DNA of 7,310 bases from Treponema sp. (GTDB taxonomy: Bacteria > Spirochaetota > Spirochaetia > Treponematales > Breznakiellaceae): the NCBI GenBank assembly GCA_031254385.1, contig JAIRUO010000045.1, forward strand, positions 1 to 7,310, in the 5' to 3' direction. A model generated the notes under the pieces. The model saw only the letters and a program-made list of their open reading frames with translations. It did no database searches and was not told where the DNA came from. This document shows positions 1-6,588 of this stretch, in pieces. The stretch's first letter is position 1, and each line of letters opens with the position of its first letter. The translations under genes were made by a program, and so were the position numbers.

Positions 1-147
1 CTTTACATTAAGCTAATGGTGCAGATTCCGGCAAGACTCAGCAAAAGAGGCCGTGAACTAATGGAAGAACTTGCTAGGGTAGAAGGCGAAGACAATGCGC
101 CTAAACCCATACCCCTGTCGGAACTTGCAGAACAACAGCGTGGGTAG
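1..147 (+). CDS. dnaJ: DnaJ chaperone, C-terminal end (5' part outside window)
   Basis: The frame is open from base 1 to a TAG stop at 145-147 and gives 48 residues. The peptide starts LYIKLMVQIPARLSK, continues with RELMEELARVEGE and ends in a proline-containing tail. This matches the last strand of the DnaJ C-terminal substrate-binding domain (the 'vkV.vP..Ls..qrelleelA' pattern) followed by the short helix near the dimerisation end. DnaJ is the cytoplasmic Hsp40 co-chaperone that delivers clients to DnaK and stimulates its ATPase. The J domain, zinc fingers and start lie outside the window, so completeness cannot be judged. No convincing hairpin-plus-T-run terminator follows the stop; the repeat array at 148-232 begins at once. 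The identification rests on a short tail, but the pattern is characteristic. Confidence 0.82.
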   Translation, partial: LYIKLMVQIPARLSKRGRELMEELARVEGEDNAPKPIPLSELAEQQRG

Positions 148-232
148 GATTTGCTTTTTGCACAAAATTTGACTTGCTTTTTGCACAAAATTTGACTTGC
201 TTTTTGCACAAAATTTGACTTGCTTTTTGCAC
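148..232. repeat. 23-bp direct tandem repeat, about 3.6 copies
   Basis: Three identical 23-bp units lie head to tail at 151-173, 174-196 and 197-219, followed by the first 13 bases of a fourth at 220-232. Each unit begins TTGCTTTTTGCAC and ends TTTGAC. With one mismatch the array can be extended leftward to 148, directly after the dnaJ stop. Each unit holds a short dyad (TTTTG-CA-CAAAA) and a TTGACT sequence across the unit junction, resembling a -35 hexamer. There are no spacers, so it is not CRISPR. It fills most of the gap between dnaJ and the DUF4143 gene and ends just before that gene's likely -10 region, so it could be an operator array or a slippage-prone promoter element. The function is inferred only. 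Confidence 0.93.
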
Positions 233-248
233 GGTAGAATAGTAGACT
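215..248 (+). promoter_or_regulatory. Possible promoter of the DUF4143 ATPase gene
   Basis: The last repeat junction supplies TTGACT (215-220), a good -35 box. The best -10 match is TAGAAT (235-240), but the spacer is only 14 bp. AATAGT (238-243) gives a normal 17-bp spacer with a poorer match. Either would start transcription about 15-20 bases before the Shine-Dalgarno-like AGGGTGG at 255-261. Because TTGACT recurs in each repeat unit, repeat number would not change the promoter-proximal copy but could change protein binding upstream. Read-through from dnaJ is an alternative. Confidence 0.35.
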
Positions 249-265
249 AAAAGCAGGGTGGAAAT

Positions 266-1564
266 ATGATGCTTAAACAAGAAGGATACAAAACAAGACT
301 TGCAGATAAAAAAATTTCGGAATATTTAAAGCTTTTCGGCGCTATTTCTGTAGAAGGGCCTAAATGGTGCGGCAAAACATGGACATCCCTTTATCACGCG
401 AACAGCGTTGCTTATATAATGGATCCAGCTGGTAATTACAGTAATAGAACAAGGGCTGAGCTTAACCCTTCCCTGGTTTTGGAGGGAACGCCCCCTCATG
501 TCATAGATGAATGGCAGGAAGTCCCGGGAATTTGGGATGCAGTCAGATTTAATGTTGATAAAACGCCCGGCTTAGGGAAGTATATTCTAACCGGTTCTAT
601 TACCCCACCGCGTGAATCGTACAAGCACAGCGGTGCCGGTAGGATCGCTATTGTGCGAATGCGTCCGATGACCTTGTATGAATCAGGTGATTCGACAGGA
701 GCGGTGTCTTTTGCTTCGTTGTTTTCTGGCAAAAAAATTAAGCCTTTTGTCGCTGATATTGACCTCGGCCTTCTGATTGACATTACCATACGCGGTGGGT
801 GGCCTCAAACACTTAATTTACCTATTAAAAAGGCCGGGAGCGTTTCAATCGAATATATCAATGCACTTCTAAAAAACGATTTATTCAGCAGTAGCTTTTC
901 AAAACGGGACACTGCCAAACTGCAAGTTCTTTTCCGTTCATTGGCAAGAAACAATGCCACAACAGTCAGCGATACCACCATAACAGCAGACATTGACGGC
1001 GAAAGAAGAAAAAAGCAGAGTAACGATGATATTACGCTTTCACGTAACAGTGTAGCGGATTATACTGCCGACTTAAAGCGTATATTTGTTATTGAAGATA
1101 TTCCCGGCTGGGAACAGGGCATTCGCTCAAAAACCAGGATACGAATGTCGCCAAAAATGGTATTTGCAGACCCTTCTTTGGCAATAGCGGCACTTGGTAT
1201 TGGAAAGCGGCAATTGTTCAGTGACCTCTATACTTATGGGTTTATGTTTGAAAATCTTTGTCTGCGCGATCTTTCCGCTTACGCTGAATTTCACGGAGCT
1301 TCACTTTACCATTACCGGGATAACAGCAACCTGGAAGTTGATGCGATTGTAGAGATGAAGGACGGTGCCTGGGGAGCGTTTGAAATAAAACTCGGCGAGA
1401 ACCATGCTGAAGCCGCCGCCAGAACATTGATTAGGCTAAAAAATAAAATGGTCACTAATGGGGCAAGGGAACCTTCCTGCCTTGCTGTAATAACAGGTGG
1501 CGGTCTCGGCATGAAACGCAAAGATGGCGTATATGTTGTCCCGGTTAATGCGTTGAAACCGTAA
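266..1564 (+). CDS. AAA_14/DUF4143 family ATPase with C-terminal PD-(D/E)XK-like domain
   Basis: The 432-residue protein has the layout of the AAA_14 plus DUF4143 family. A Walker A motif GPKWCGKT lies at residues 31-38, a Walker B-like VIDEWQ at 79-84, and a sensor-1-like YILTGS at 106-111. A middle region (about 190-290) contains a short helix-turn-helix-like segment and the family pattern leading to IEDIPGW. The C-terminal part carries E357-V-D359 and, 14 residues on, E373-I-K375, the spacing of a PD-(D/E)XK nuclease-like fold. These proteins are widespread and often multicopy in bacteria and archaea. Their biological role is poorly defined; they may act on DNA or as stand-alone accessory ATPases. 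The protein is cytoplasmic, with no signal peptide. The gene starts ATG-ATG; AGGGTGG (255-261) is 4 bases from the first ATG and 7 from the second, so the second (269) is equally plausible. It appears intact and full length. It lies between conserved genes and converges on the outer-membrane protein gene, which fits an accessory insertion. Confidence 0.88.
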   Translation: MMLKQEGYKTRLADKKISEYLKLFGAISVEGPKWCGKTWTSLYHANSVAYIMDPAGNYSNRTRAELNPSLVLEGTPPHVIDEWQEVPGIWDAVRFNVDKTPGLGKYILTGSITPPRESYKHSGAGRIAIVRMRPMTLYESGDSTGAVSFASLFSGKKIKPFVADIDLGLLIDITIRGGWPQTLNLPIKKAGSVSIEYINALLKNDLFSSSFSKRDTAKLQVLFRSLARNNATTVSDTTITADIDGERRKKQSNDDITLSRNSVADYTADLKRIFVIEDIPGWEQGIRSKTRIRMSPKMVFADPSLAIAALGIGKRQLFSDLYTYGFMFENLCLRDLSAYAEFHGASLYHYRDNSNLEVDAIVEMKDGAWGAFEIKLGENHAEAAARTLIRLKNKMVTNGAREPSCLAVITGGGLGMKRKDGVYVVPVNALKP

Positions 1565-1596
1565 AAAGAACACTCACTTTATTGCAAACAAAGTTC

Positions 1597-3168
1597 TCAA
1601 AAACTCTTCTCCAGCCTCCAGGACAAGGTATAAGTCCATTTATCAGGAAATTCTGGAGCAGCGACCCTAAAACTTATGCGCCCAATTTTTGCAAACCTTA
1701 AAGAAGTATTCAGCGAAAAATCCCAAATATTGTCTTTTTCTGCCCTGATCAAATATCCTGCCTTTAGGCTGAACTGAACGCCTTTAAGGTTCCATGATAC
1801 TTCGGAACTGATTTTGGAAGATTCAAAGTTATCAAAACAAGGCGGAAGAGGAAGAGCTAAAAACAGATCGTTTTCGCTTAGATTAGTAAGGCTATGGATA
1901 TTTCCTGTAAAGACAAAACGCAGGACGCTTATGTTAAACGCCAAAACCGCGCTTATGCTGTCTTCAGTTTTTAAGGGATTAACGGCATTTCGGCTAAGGG
2001 AAAGAGATACCCTGGTAAAACGGAAAAAAGGATTGCTTCTGGCTGGAGGCGCGGAAGGCCGGAAATAAATATCAATAGAGCTTCGGTTAAAATCTTCGCC
2101 AAGACCGGGAGAACGTAAAACAAGAGTTGCCCTAAAAAGGCCGGATCGTATCCATTGGCGTTCAAGGCGGCCTGCGATTCTGAAACCTGCGCCCGGAATA
2201 TTTCCGTCCCTGCCCACATAACGGCTGCCTGCCATATCTATGGCAAAAGAAAACTTCCAGGGTTTTGTACCTATCCTTAAGGCCGCATTAGCGTATAAAT
2301 CTCTGCCCCAGGCAAAGGTCTCGGACAGGCCAAAATCTGCGGCAATGCTCCAATTCCTGGCATCAAAGGCGGCCCCAATTCCGTAAAAGCGGAATTCTCG
2401 ATCCGGCAAAGGAGGAGAAAGAGAAAACCAGGTACTTGGAGTTTTTTCTTTTAAAATGCGTTGGGTATAAAAGCCGTCCAGCTTAAGAATAGTATATTTG
2501 TCAAACTGAAATTCAAAACCAGTTCCAAAAGCAGGGTTATATTCATTATCCATTTGCGCAGAGACAAATCCCGTAATTACGCCCCAAGTGAATATATTCC
2601 ATTTGGGGAGGCCCAGATAAAGGTAGACTTCCGGTTTATTGGTAGTAGGATCGGTTCTGAGGTCGCTGGAATATGGTTTGCGGTTTTCCGCATAAGGTGG
2701 AGCCTTTGCCCAGACATTGCGAAGCCTGGCCGGAAGCCCGTATTCATTTAAGGCGCCCCATAAAAGACGGCTGTTCCCCAAAATGTTTCCCGGAAAAGAT
2801 CCGGTATTCCTGCTCCCGTTATAGTAAAGACCTATTCCGGGATTTATTTGGCCTTCATTTTCTGTGGGGAGTTTCCGTTTATCAATACCCTGCAAACGGA
2901 GAGTCAGGTATAGCCGAGGAAACCCCAGTTTGATTTCACCTCGGTTGGTTAAAGTTCCGCCACTAAAAATCAGTTCCGGAGAAAGATCCTGATCGACAGT
3001 TTTGAAACTATTAGTCCAGGAACCGGCCCATAGAAAATCTAATGTAAAAAGCTGCAAGTCATTATCAGCGGCATACCCGACAGATGAAACTAGCCAGAAT
3101 ATCAGGAGAAAACTCGCTTTTTTCAGTGATGAGTTAAACCTGGTGTGGGAATTATTTACGCTGCCCAT
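1597..3168 (-). CDS. Predicted outer-membrane beta-barrel protein
   Basis: This is a 523-residue exported protein of no family I can name. The N-terminus has a basic stretch (R10, K16, K17), a hydrophobic core (about 18-30) and an AxA-like cleavage region VGYAAD (residues 30-35), a signal-peptidase-I type signal. There is no lipobox cysteine, so it is not a lipoprotein. The rest is rich in short alternating polar/aromatic strands with Gly and Asn turns, such as FRFYGIGAAFDARNWSIAAD. It ends in KWTYTLSWRLEKSF with a terminal phenylalanine, which is typical of the last strand (beta-signal) recognised by the BAM machinery. I infer a barrel of many strands in the outer membrane, possibly porin-like; substrate unknown. 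The start ATG at 3168 is preceded by AGGTGG on the minus strand, with the AGG core 4 bases away, rather close. It follows the SPOR gene by 37 bp and is probably co-transcribed with it. Confidence 0.72.
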   Translation of the reverse strand: MGSVNNSHTRFNSSLKKASFLLIFWLVSSVGYAADNDLQLFTLDFLWAGSWTNSFKTVDQDLSPELIFSGGTLTNRGEIKLGFPRLYLTLRLQGIDKRKLPTENEGQINPGIGLYYNGSRNTGSFPGNILGNSRLLWGALNEYGLPARLRNVWAKAPPYAENRKPYSSDLRTDPTTNKPEVYLYLGLPKWNIFTWGVITGFVSAQMDNEYNPAFGTGFEFQFDKYTILKLDGFYTQRILKEKTPSTWFSLSPPLPDREFRFYGIGAAFDARNWSIAADFGLSETFAWGRDLYANAALRIGTKPWKFSFAIDMAGSRYVGRDGNIPGAGFRIAGRLERQWIRSGLFRATLVLRSPGLGEDFNRSSIDIYFRPSAPPARSNPFFRFTRVSLSLSRNAVNPLKTEDSISAVLAFNISVLRFVFTGNIHSLTNLSENDLFLALPLPPCFDNFESSKISSEVSWNLKGVQFSLKAGYLIRAEKDNIWDFSLNTSLRFAKIGRISFRVAAPEFPDKWTYTLSWRLEKSF

Positions 3169-3205
3169 ACCACCTTTAACGGGTTAGGCATGCATGGTGC
3201 TTGTA

Positions 3206-3958
3206 CTACTGGCTCTGCCAGACCTGGCTTTGTTCAAAGCCGTTGATGGATTTGATCAGGGCAAGCCAGTAGTCAGCTTCAGTTTTGGTAGTGTATGGGC
3301 CTACGCGGACACGGTAATACAGGGTGCCGTCAATGGTCCGGTTTTCGATGATCGAAGTAATGCCCTTGGAAAACAAAGTATCTTTAACTCCCTCGGCGCG
3401 GGCAAGGGTGGAAAAAGACCCTGTCTGTACCCAGTAATCGGGATTGGTTCTGGCTGGTTGGGCTGTAGCTGTGGCAGCGGTACTGGAAGGAGGCGCGGAA
3501 CTCTGCGTGCTGGCGGTACTTGAAGGAGCTGTTCTCGCAGGAGTTGTCTCGACTGTGGGAGCCGGCCTGGAAGGTGGGGTCGCGTCAGGAACAGCCGCAG
3601 TACTGGGTCGGCTTACATTGATGACAGTTGATGAATCGGTATTTTCCGTAGTGGTATTTGCCGGAACAGTAGTAGGGACAGGATTAGTAACAGTAATTTC
3701 TGGAACCGCAGGTTCATTACTTTGATTTTCTGCAATTCCGGAATTTACTTCCGGCGGAGAAGTATAAGAAAGGTCACTATACGATGAAGCGCTTGGATTG
3801 GTATAGGCCGGAAACGAAGAACCAGCCGGAATAATGCCGCCTGATGCTAGATTAGGAGACGAATTACTTGTTCCGAGCAGCATTATGGCTGCCCCAATGA
3901 CTATGACAAGAAATACTCCTACCGAAATAGTTACCAATAATATCTTTTTCTGTTCCAT
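3206..3958 (-). CDS. Membrane-anchored SPOR-domain protein
   Basis: The 250-residue protein has three parts. A short cytoplasmic start MEQKK is followed by one transmembrane helix (about 6-28). A long low-complexity linker (about 30-174) is rich in Pro, Ser, Thr and Ala. A C-terminal SPOR domain (175-250) begins YWVQTGSFS and contains the conserved YYRVRVGPY segment before the last helix. SPOR domains bind glycan strands of peptidoglycan stripped of stem peptides, mainly at division septa. The topology (N-in, SPOR in the periplasm) is that of FtsN and DedD, so a role in division or wall remodelling is likely; the exact ortholog is not clear. The start is well supported: AGGTGAG (minus strand, 3970-3964) sits 5 bases upstream and its first base is the last base of the coaE stop, implying translational coupling. 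The linker's repetitive GC-rich codons open spurious frames on the plus strand. Confidence 0.9.
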   Translation of the reverse strand: MEQKKILLVTISVGVFLVIVIGAAIMLLGTSNSSPNLASGGIIPAGSSFPAYTNPSASSYSDLSYTSPPEVNSGIAENQSNEPAVPEITVTNPVPTTVPANTTTENTDSSTVINVSRPSTAAVPDATPPSRPAPTVETTPARTAPSSTASTQSSAPPSSTAATATAQPARTNPDYWVQTGSFSTLARAEGVKDTLFSKGITSIIENRTIDGTLYYRVRVGPYTTKTEADYWLALIKSINGFEQSQVWQSQ

Positions 3959-3969
3959 ATCTTCTCACC

Positions 3970-4584
3970 TTAAGATAAACCCAAATCGGACAGAATTTCA
4001 TTTATCCGATCTTCCGGTCTTTTTATAAACCTTACTCCCAAAAAACTGATGAACCCAGAATATCCACGGTTCTTTACTCTGTATATATCGGTTCTTTTTT
4101 GGAAATATTGAGATGAGAAACCTTTCTGGCTAGTAAAACGTCTGAATATATCTTTTAGGGAAAGTTTGTCTCTTTTTTTTGCCCTGATTAGACGGGTAAG
4201 CACAGGGGCTTCGACAACAATAAGCGCATTCAGCATGGAAAAGGCAGAGGATTTGTGCAAGAGAGCCGCATTTATTACGCAGGGCCTTTGCTGCGCTTCT
4301 ATCCATGCGGCAGTTTCCAGGTTCACAGCAGGATGTATAATGGCTTCAAGATCAGCCAGTTCACCAGGCTTTCCAAATACCTTTGATCCCAGAAGTTTTC
4401 TGTCCACAGTGCCGTCTGGCCTTAGAATGTCCTCCCCAAAACGGCTGGCTATCTTCTGCTTTTCGGTTTCTATGACCTTATAGCCGAGCTTATCCACATC
4501 CAGAACCGGAAGTCCATGCTTTTCAAGAATAGCTGCAATATGGTTTTTCCCCGCGCAGTAAGCTCCGGTTAGGCCAATGATCAA
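3970..4584 (-). CDS. coaE: Dephospho-CoA kinase (divergent P-loop)
   Basis: The protein (204 residues) is of normal length for CoaE, which phosphorylates the 3'-hydroxyl of dephospho-CoA with ATP in the last step of CoA synthesis in the cytoplasm. Supporting features in order are MIIGLTG and a P-loop GAYCAGKN (7-14), LPVLDVDKLG (25-34) matching the DAD..A substrate motif, FGEDILRPDGTVDRKLLG, a helix ending in IIHPAV, and INAALLHKS where the family has a PLL.E segment. Odd points: the P-loop ends in GKN rather than GK(S/T), and the Q.tR....AD region seen in E. coli is replaced by SQKGFSSQYFQKR. I recall GKN in other treponemal CoaE proteins, but this was not checked. The start is TTG (4584-4582); no in-frame ATG lies nearby and a strong AGGAG is placed 8 bases upstream. 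The gene heads a likely operon with the SPOR and barrel genes. Confidence 0.87.
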   Translation of the reverse strand: MIIGLTGAYCAGKNHIAAILEKHGLPVLDVDKLGYKVIETEKQKIASRFGEDILRPDGTVDRKLLGSKVFGKPGELADLEAIIHPAVNLETAAWIEAQQRPCVINAALLHKSSAFSMLNALIVVEAPVLTRLIRAKKRDKLSLKDIFRRFTSQKGFSSQYFQKRTDIYRVKNRGYSGFISFLGVRFIKRPEDRINEILSDLGLS

Positions 4585-4592
4585 GTATAATG

Positions 4593-4598
4593 CTCCTT
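4593..4598 (-). promoter_or_regulatory. Shine-Dalgarno site fixing the TTG start of coaE
   Basis: Read on the minus strand, AAGGAG ends 8 bases before the TTG codon at 4584-4582. The protein beginning at that TTG aligns directly with the CoaE N-terminus (IIGLTG then the P-loop), leaving no room for a downstream start, so the site decides a non-ATG initiation codon. Confidence 0.8.
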
Positions 4599-4624
4599 AA
4601 ATAATTCTTTAACCGTCCCTATAA

Positions 4625-4656
4625 TTTACAGGAGAATAATCTCCGACTTATATAAT
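4625..4656 (+). promoter_or_regulatory. Probable promoter with embedded dyad in the coaE / 437-aa gene divergent region
   Basis: TTTACA (4625-4630) and TTATAT (4648-4653) are 17 bp apart and could drive the plus-strand 437-aa gene. The overlapping TATAAT (4651-4656) is a perfect -10 but lies 20 bp from TTTACA. Between the boxes sits a dyad, GGAGA-ATAA-TCTCC (4631-4644), with perfect 5-bp arms, placed where a repressor could block the promoter. Only 89 bp separate the two divergent genes, so the dyad could affect both. No clear promoter is visible for coaE on the minus strand. Confidence 0.5.
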
Positions 4657-4673
4657 AGAGAGAACAGAAGAAT

Positions 4674-5987
4674 ATGTTCCAAACAAATACAATCGAACAG
4701 TATACAATTTTAACACCGCGCTCAAACAAAAACAATTCACCCTGTGCTAAAGTCGCCAGTTTGCTTAGGGAATACTATCAGAAGATAGATGAAAATGGGG
4801 CCATGCCTTTTCCTGATGAGGAATCCTTAGGGATATCTATTTCGGACGACCAAGCTATATCTTTGGGCGTGGGGTCAAAACTCGCAGCCTTTACAGCCGA
4901 ACCCAAGAAACCGGATTCTACTGTCATACGTATATCTTTCCCTGAAGATTACGGCACTGCTCTGGTACTTGCCGAACATATTCCCAGGAAGCTGATAGAA
5001 GCCTGCCTTTTAAAAATCAGACATTACTTATTGCAGTACGGGAACAAAGAATATGCCCTGCATAAACTGTTAGTACAGCTTCCGGGAAAGGAACCTTCGC
5101 TAAAAAATATAATGAACAAAATTCAGATACAGCCTTTGGACTGTTATGGCATTATTGCGGAAGGGGGGGAATTCTCCTATCTGTTCTGGGCTTATTTCTG
5201 CGGCCTTATCAAAGATGATATTAAAAAGAGGAAAGACCGTTTTACAAATGAGCATACCGCTATCCAGGCAGTTCATGTAATAGAAGCATTTAACGGTTAT
5301 TACAGATCAATAGCGGTCAAGGCAAAAGAAAAAGAACTGGCCTTCAAAAGGCTGGAGCTCAATCTTGCAAAGCCTCCCTTTTTCTACACCATGGATCAAA
5401 TTGTAAAATTTACCGGCGCAAAAGGCCTGCCGCTTCTGGGACAGTACAGCACGAAAGAACTATCAGAATACTTAACAAAAATGACATCAAAAAACATTGA
5501 GAACAAGCTGCCGGAATTACTCATTTTTTCAGGTCCAGGAGCTGAACGCTACTTTATACTAAAGAATAAGATTCCTCAGCTCTGCACAATGCTCCTCGCG
5601 GAAGCAAGGGAAAAAGTAAAAAAAACAGTTAAAAAACACTGGCAATATCTTCTTAAGAATTACGAAACTGAACCGGCAATGGAGACCGATAAAGACTTTG
5701 AAAGAAGGCTGATCCAGTTTACTGAGACACTCTGCCCCATGCTTAATTTTCTCCTGGAAGATCCAAAATTACAGCTTGTATATGAAGAAATAGACCAGAG
5801 CAAGGAGTTTTCTTCGTCAAGAATCTTTGTCAAGGGAGTACAAGCCCCTTATTCCTCCTTGTTCTTACTTAAACGCAAGGAAATACTGGAAGACATCCGG
5901 TTATTTCTTCCGTTTTGGCATTCTATTCCTGCATTTGTCGCTATATGTAGTTTTTCCAAACAATTTAGCAGAAAACAAGCCGTTTAA
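4674..5987 (+). CDS. Conserved-looking protein of unknown function, 437 aa
   Basis: I do not recognise this protein. It has no signal peptide and no convincing transmembrane helix, although the segment FLPFWHSIPAFVAICSF near the C-terminus is hydrophobic. It looks soluble, mixed alpha/beta at the front and largely helical later, with a strongly basic helix around 310-325 (EAREKVKKTVKKH) that could contact nucleic acid or simply be surface charge. No P-loop, metal-binding cysteine cluster or nuclease motif is visible. It is divergent from coaE and precedes ssb by 136 bp on the same strand, so it may be co-transcribed with ssb; a replication-related role would be guesswork. The ATG at 4674 has only weak purine-rich upstream sequence (GAGAGA, AGAAG). 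Codon use and length suggest a real gene: the frame is open throughout and the competing frames are short. A run of A residues at about 5638-5658 codes for lysines. Confidence 0.72.
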   Translation: MFQTNTIEQYTILTPRSNKNNSPCAKVASLLREYYQKIDENGAMPFPDEESLGISISDDQAISLGVGSKLAAFTAEPKKPDSTVIRISFPEDYGTALVLAEHIPRKLIEACLLKIRHYLLQYGNKEYALHKLLVQLPGKEPSLKNIMNKIQIQPLDCYGIIAEGGEFSYLFWAYFCGLIKDDIKKRKDRFTNEHTAIQAVHVIEAFNGYYRSIAVKAKEKELAFKRLELNLAKPPFFYTMDQIVKFTGAKGLPLLGQYSTKELSEYLTKMTSKNIENKLPELLIFSGPGAERYFILKNKIPQLCTMLLAEAREKVKKTVKKHWQYLLKNYETEPAMETDKDFERRLIQFTETLCPMLNFLLEDPKLQLVYEEIDQSKEFSSSRIFVKGVQAPYSSLFLLKRKEILEDIRLFLPFWHSIPAFVAICSFSKQFSRKQAV

Positions 5988-6033
5988 ATTAAAAAAAAGA
6001 AGCACCCTGCATAGTAAAACCGTAAATAGGAAG

Positions 6034-6067
6034 CATGGGCAGAATTGCAATTATTCTGACTCCATGA
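6034..6067 (+). other. Possible upstream mini-ORF before ssb
   Basis: An ATG at 6035 opens a 10-codon frame, MGRIAIILTP, ending in TGA at 6065-6067, with AGGAAG at 6028-6033 just upstream. The stop overlaps an ATG at 6064 that is in frame with ssb and would add 20 residues to it. It may be a leader peptide, but with one short frame and close ribosome-site spacing, chance is equally likely. Confidence 0.2.
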
Positions 6068-6119
6068 CCGGCAGGCTGGATATTGCCGGAACTTATTTGT
6101 GGGGAAATATCCCCGGAGG
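6068..6119 (+). promoter_or_regulatory. ssb leader: two hairpins and the Shine-Dalgarno site
   Basis: Two inverted repeats precede ssb. CCGGCA (6068-6073) pairs with TGCCGG (6084-6089) across a 10-base loop. GGGGA (6101-6105) pairs with TCCCC (6110-6114) across AATA. The second hairpin abuts the ribosome site GGAGG (6115-6119), which is 4 bases from ATG 6124. This site makes 6124 the real start. The stacked hairpins could tune translation, though neither stem is long. Confidence 0.5.
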
Positions 6120-6123
6120 TTTT

Positions 6124-6588
6124 ATGAATAACTTAAATTCTATTCTTATCGAAGGCAATTTGGTACGGGATCCCTTGTACCGATCCACTGCCAAAGGCAC
6201 GTCTCTTTGTACCTTCAGCCTTGCTTCCAACCGTTATTACAAACAGGATTCGCAGTTGGAAAAGGAAGTAGGCTTTTTCGACGTAGAAACTTGGGCAAAG
6301 TTAGCTGACAATTGCAATAACCTTGGCCATAAAGGGCGAGGGGTAAGAGTAGTAGGCAGACTCAAGCAAGATCGCTGGACCGGTACAGACGGCAAACCCC
6401 ATTCAAGGGTTACCATTGTGGCGGAACATGTGGAATTCCGCCCCGAATTCAAGAAAGACGCACAAAAGGCAACGGAAGCGGATGGTGAAGAAGCCGTGGA
6501 AAGTGAATCTCTCTACGAAGAAGATAGCATAAGCTCCCAACTCGCCGGTGAAGCGAGCGAAACGGAGGTATGCGAAACCGTGTTTTAG
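6124..6588 (+). CDS. ssb: Single-stranded DNA-binding protein (SSB)
   Basis: The 154-residue protein begins MNNLNSILIEGNLVRDP, the classic SSB start, and continues with a single OB fold to about residue 103. Family landmarks include CTFSLASNRYY, the FFDVETWAKLA segment and GRGVRVVGRLKQDRW, ending VTIVAEHVEF. SSB coats single-stranded DNA during replication, recombination and repair, and recruits partners through its acidic C-terminal tail. Here the tail is acidic (many Glu, few Asp) and ends ETEVCETVF: the terminal Phe is kept but the usual DDDIPF tip is not. A longer in-frame opening begins at 5827 and another ATG lies at 6064, but GGAGG at 6115-6119 and family alignment support 6124. The usual rpsF-ssb-rpsR neighbours are absent, so this may be a relocated or second ssb copy. 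It may be transcribed with the upstream 437-aa gene. Confidence 0.92.
   Translation: MNNLNSILIEGNLVRDPLYRSTAKGTSLCTFSLASNRYYKQDSQLEKEVGFFDVETWAKLADNCNNLGHKGRGVRVVGRLKQDRWTGTDGKPHSRVTIVAEHVEFRPEFKKDAQKATEADGEEAVESESLYEEDSISSQLAGEASETEVCETVF

Noticed and set aside
3..209. Minus-strand open frame across the dnaJ end and repeats
   Set aside because: It is antisense to the dnaJ tail, begins inside the tandem repeat and has no recognisable content.
148..232. CRISPR-like array
   Set aside because: The repeats are contiguous with no spacers, and no cas gene is present.
1565..1600. Bidirectional terminator between the convergent genes
   Set aside because: AGAAC/GTTCT and TTT/AAA can pair only with a 5-base bulge and no good T-run follows; too weak to call.
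3194..3725. Plus-strand open frames opposite the SPOR gene
   Set aside because: They mirror the Pro/Ser/Thr/Ala-rich linker codons; the minus-strand frame has a transmembrane helix, a SPOR domain and a ribosome site.
6084..6112. Promoter for ssb (TTGCCG ... AATATC)
   Set aside because: The -10 would overlap the hairpin and place the start of transcription at or beyond the ribosome site.
5827..6123. Long N-terminal extension of SSB
   Set aside because: It overlaps the end of the 437-aa gene, does not resemble SSB, and GGAGG at 6115-6119 together with the family start supports ATG 6124.
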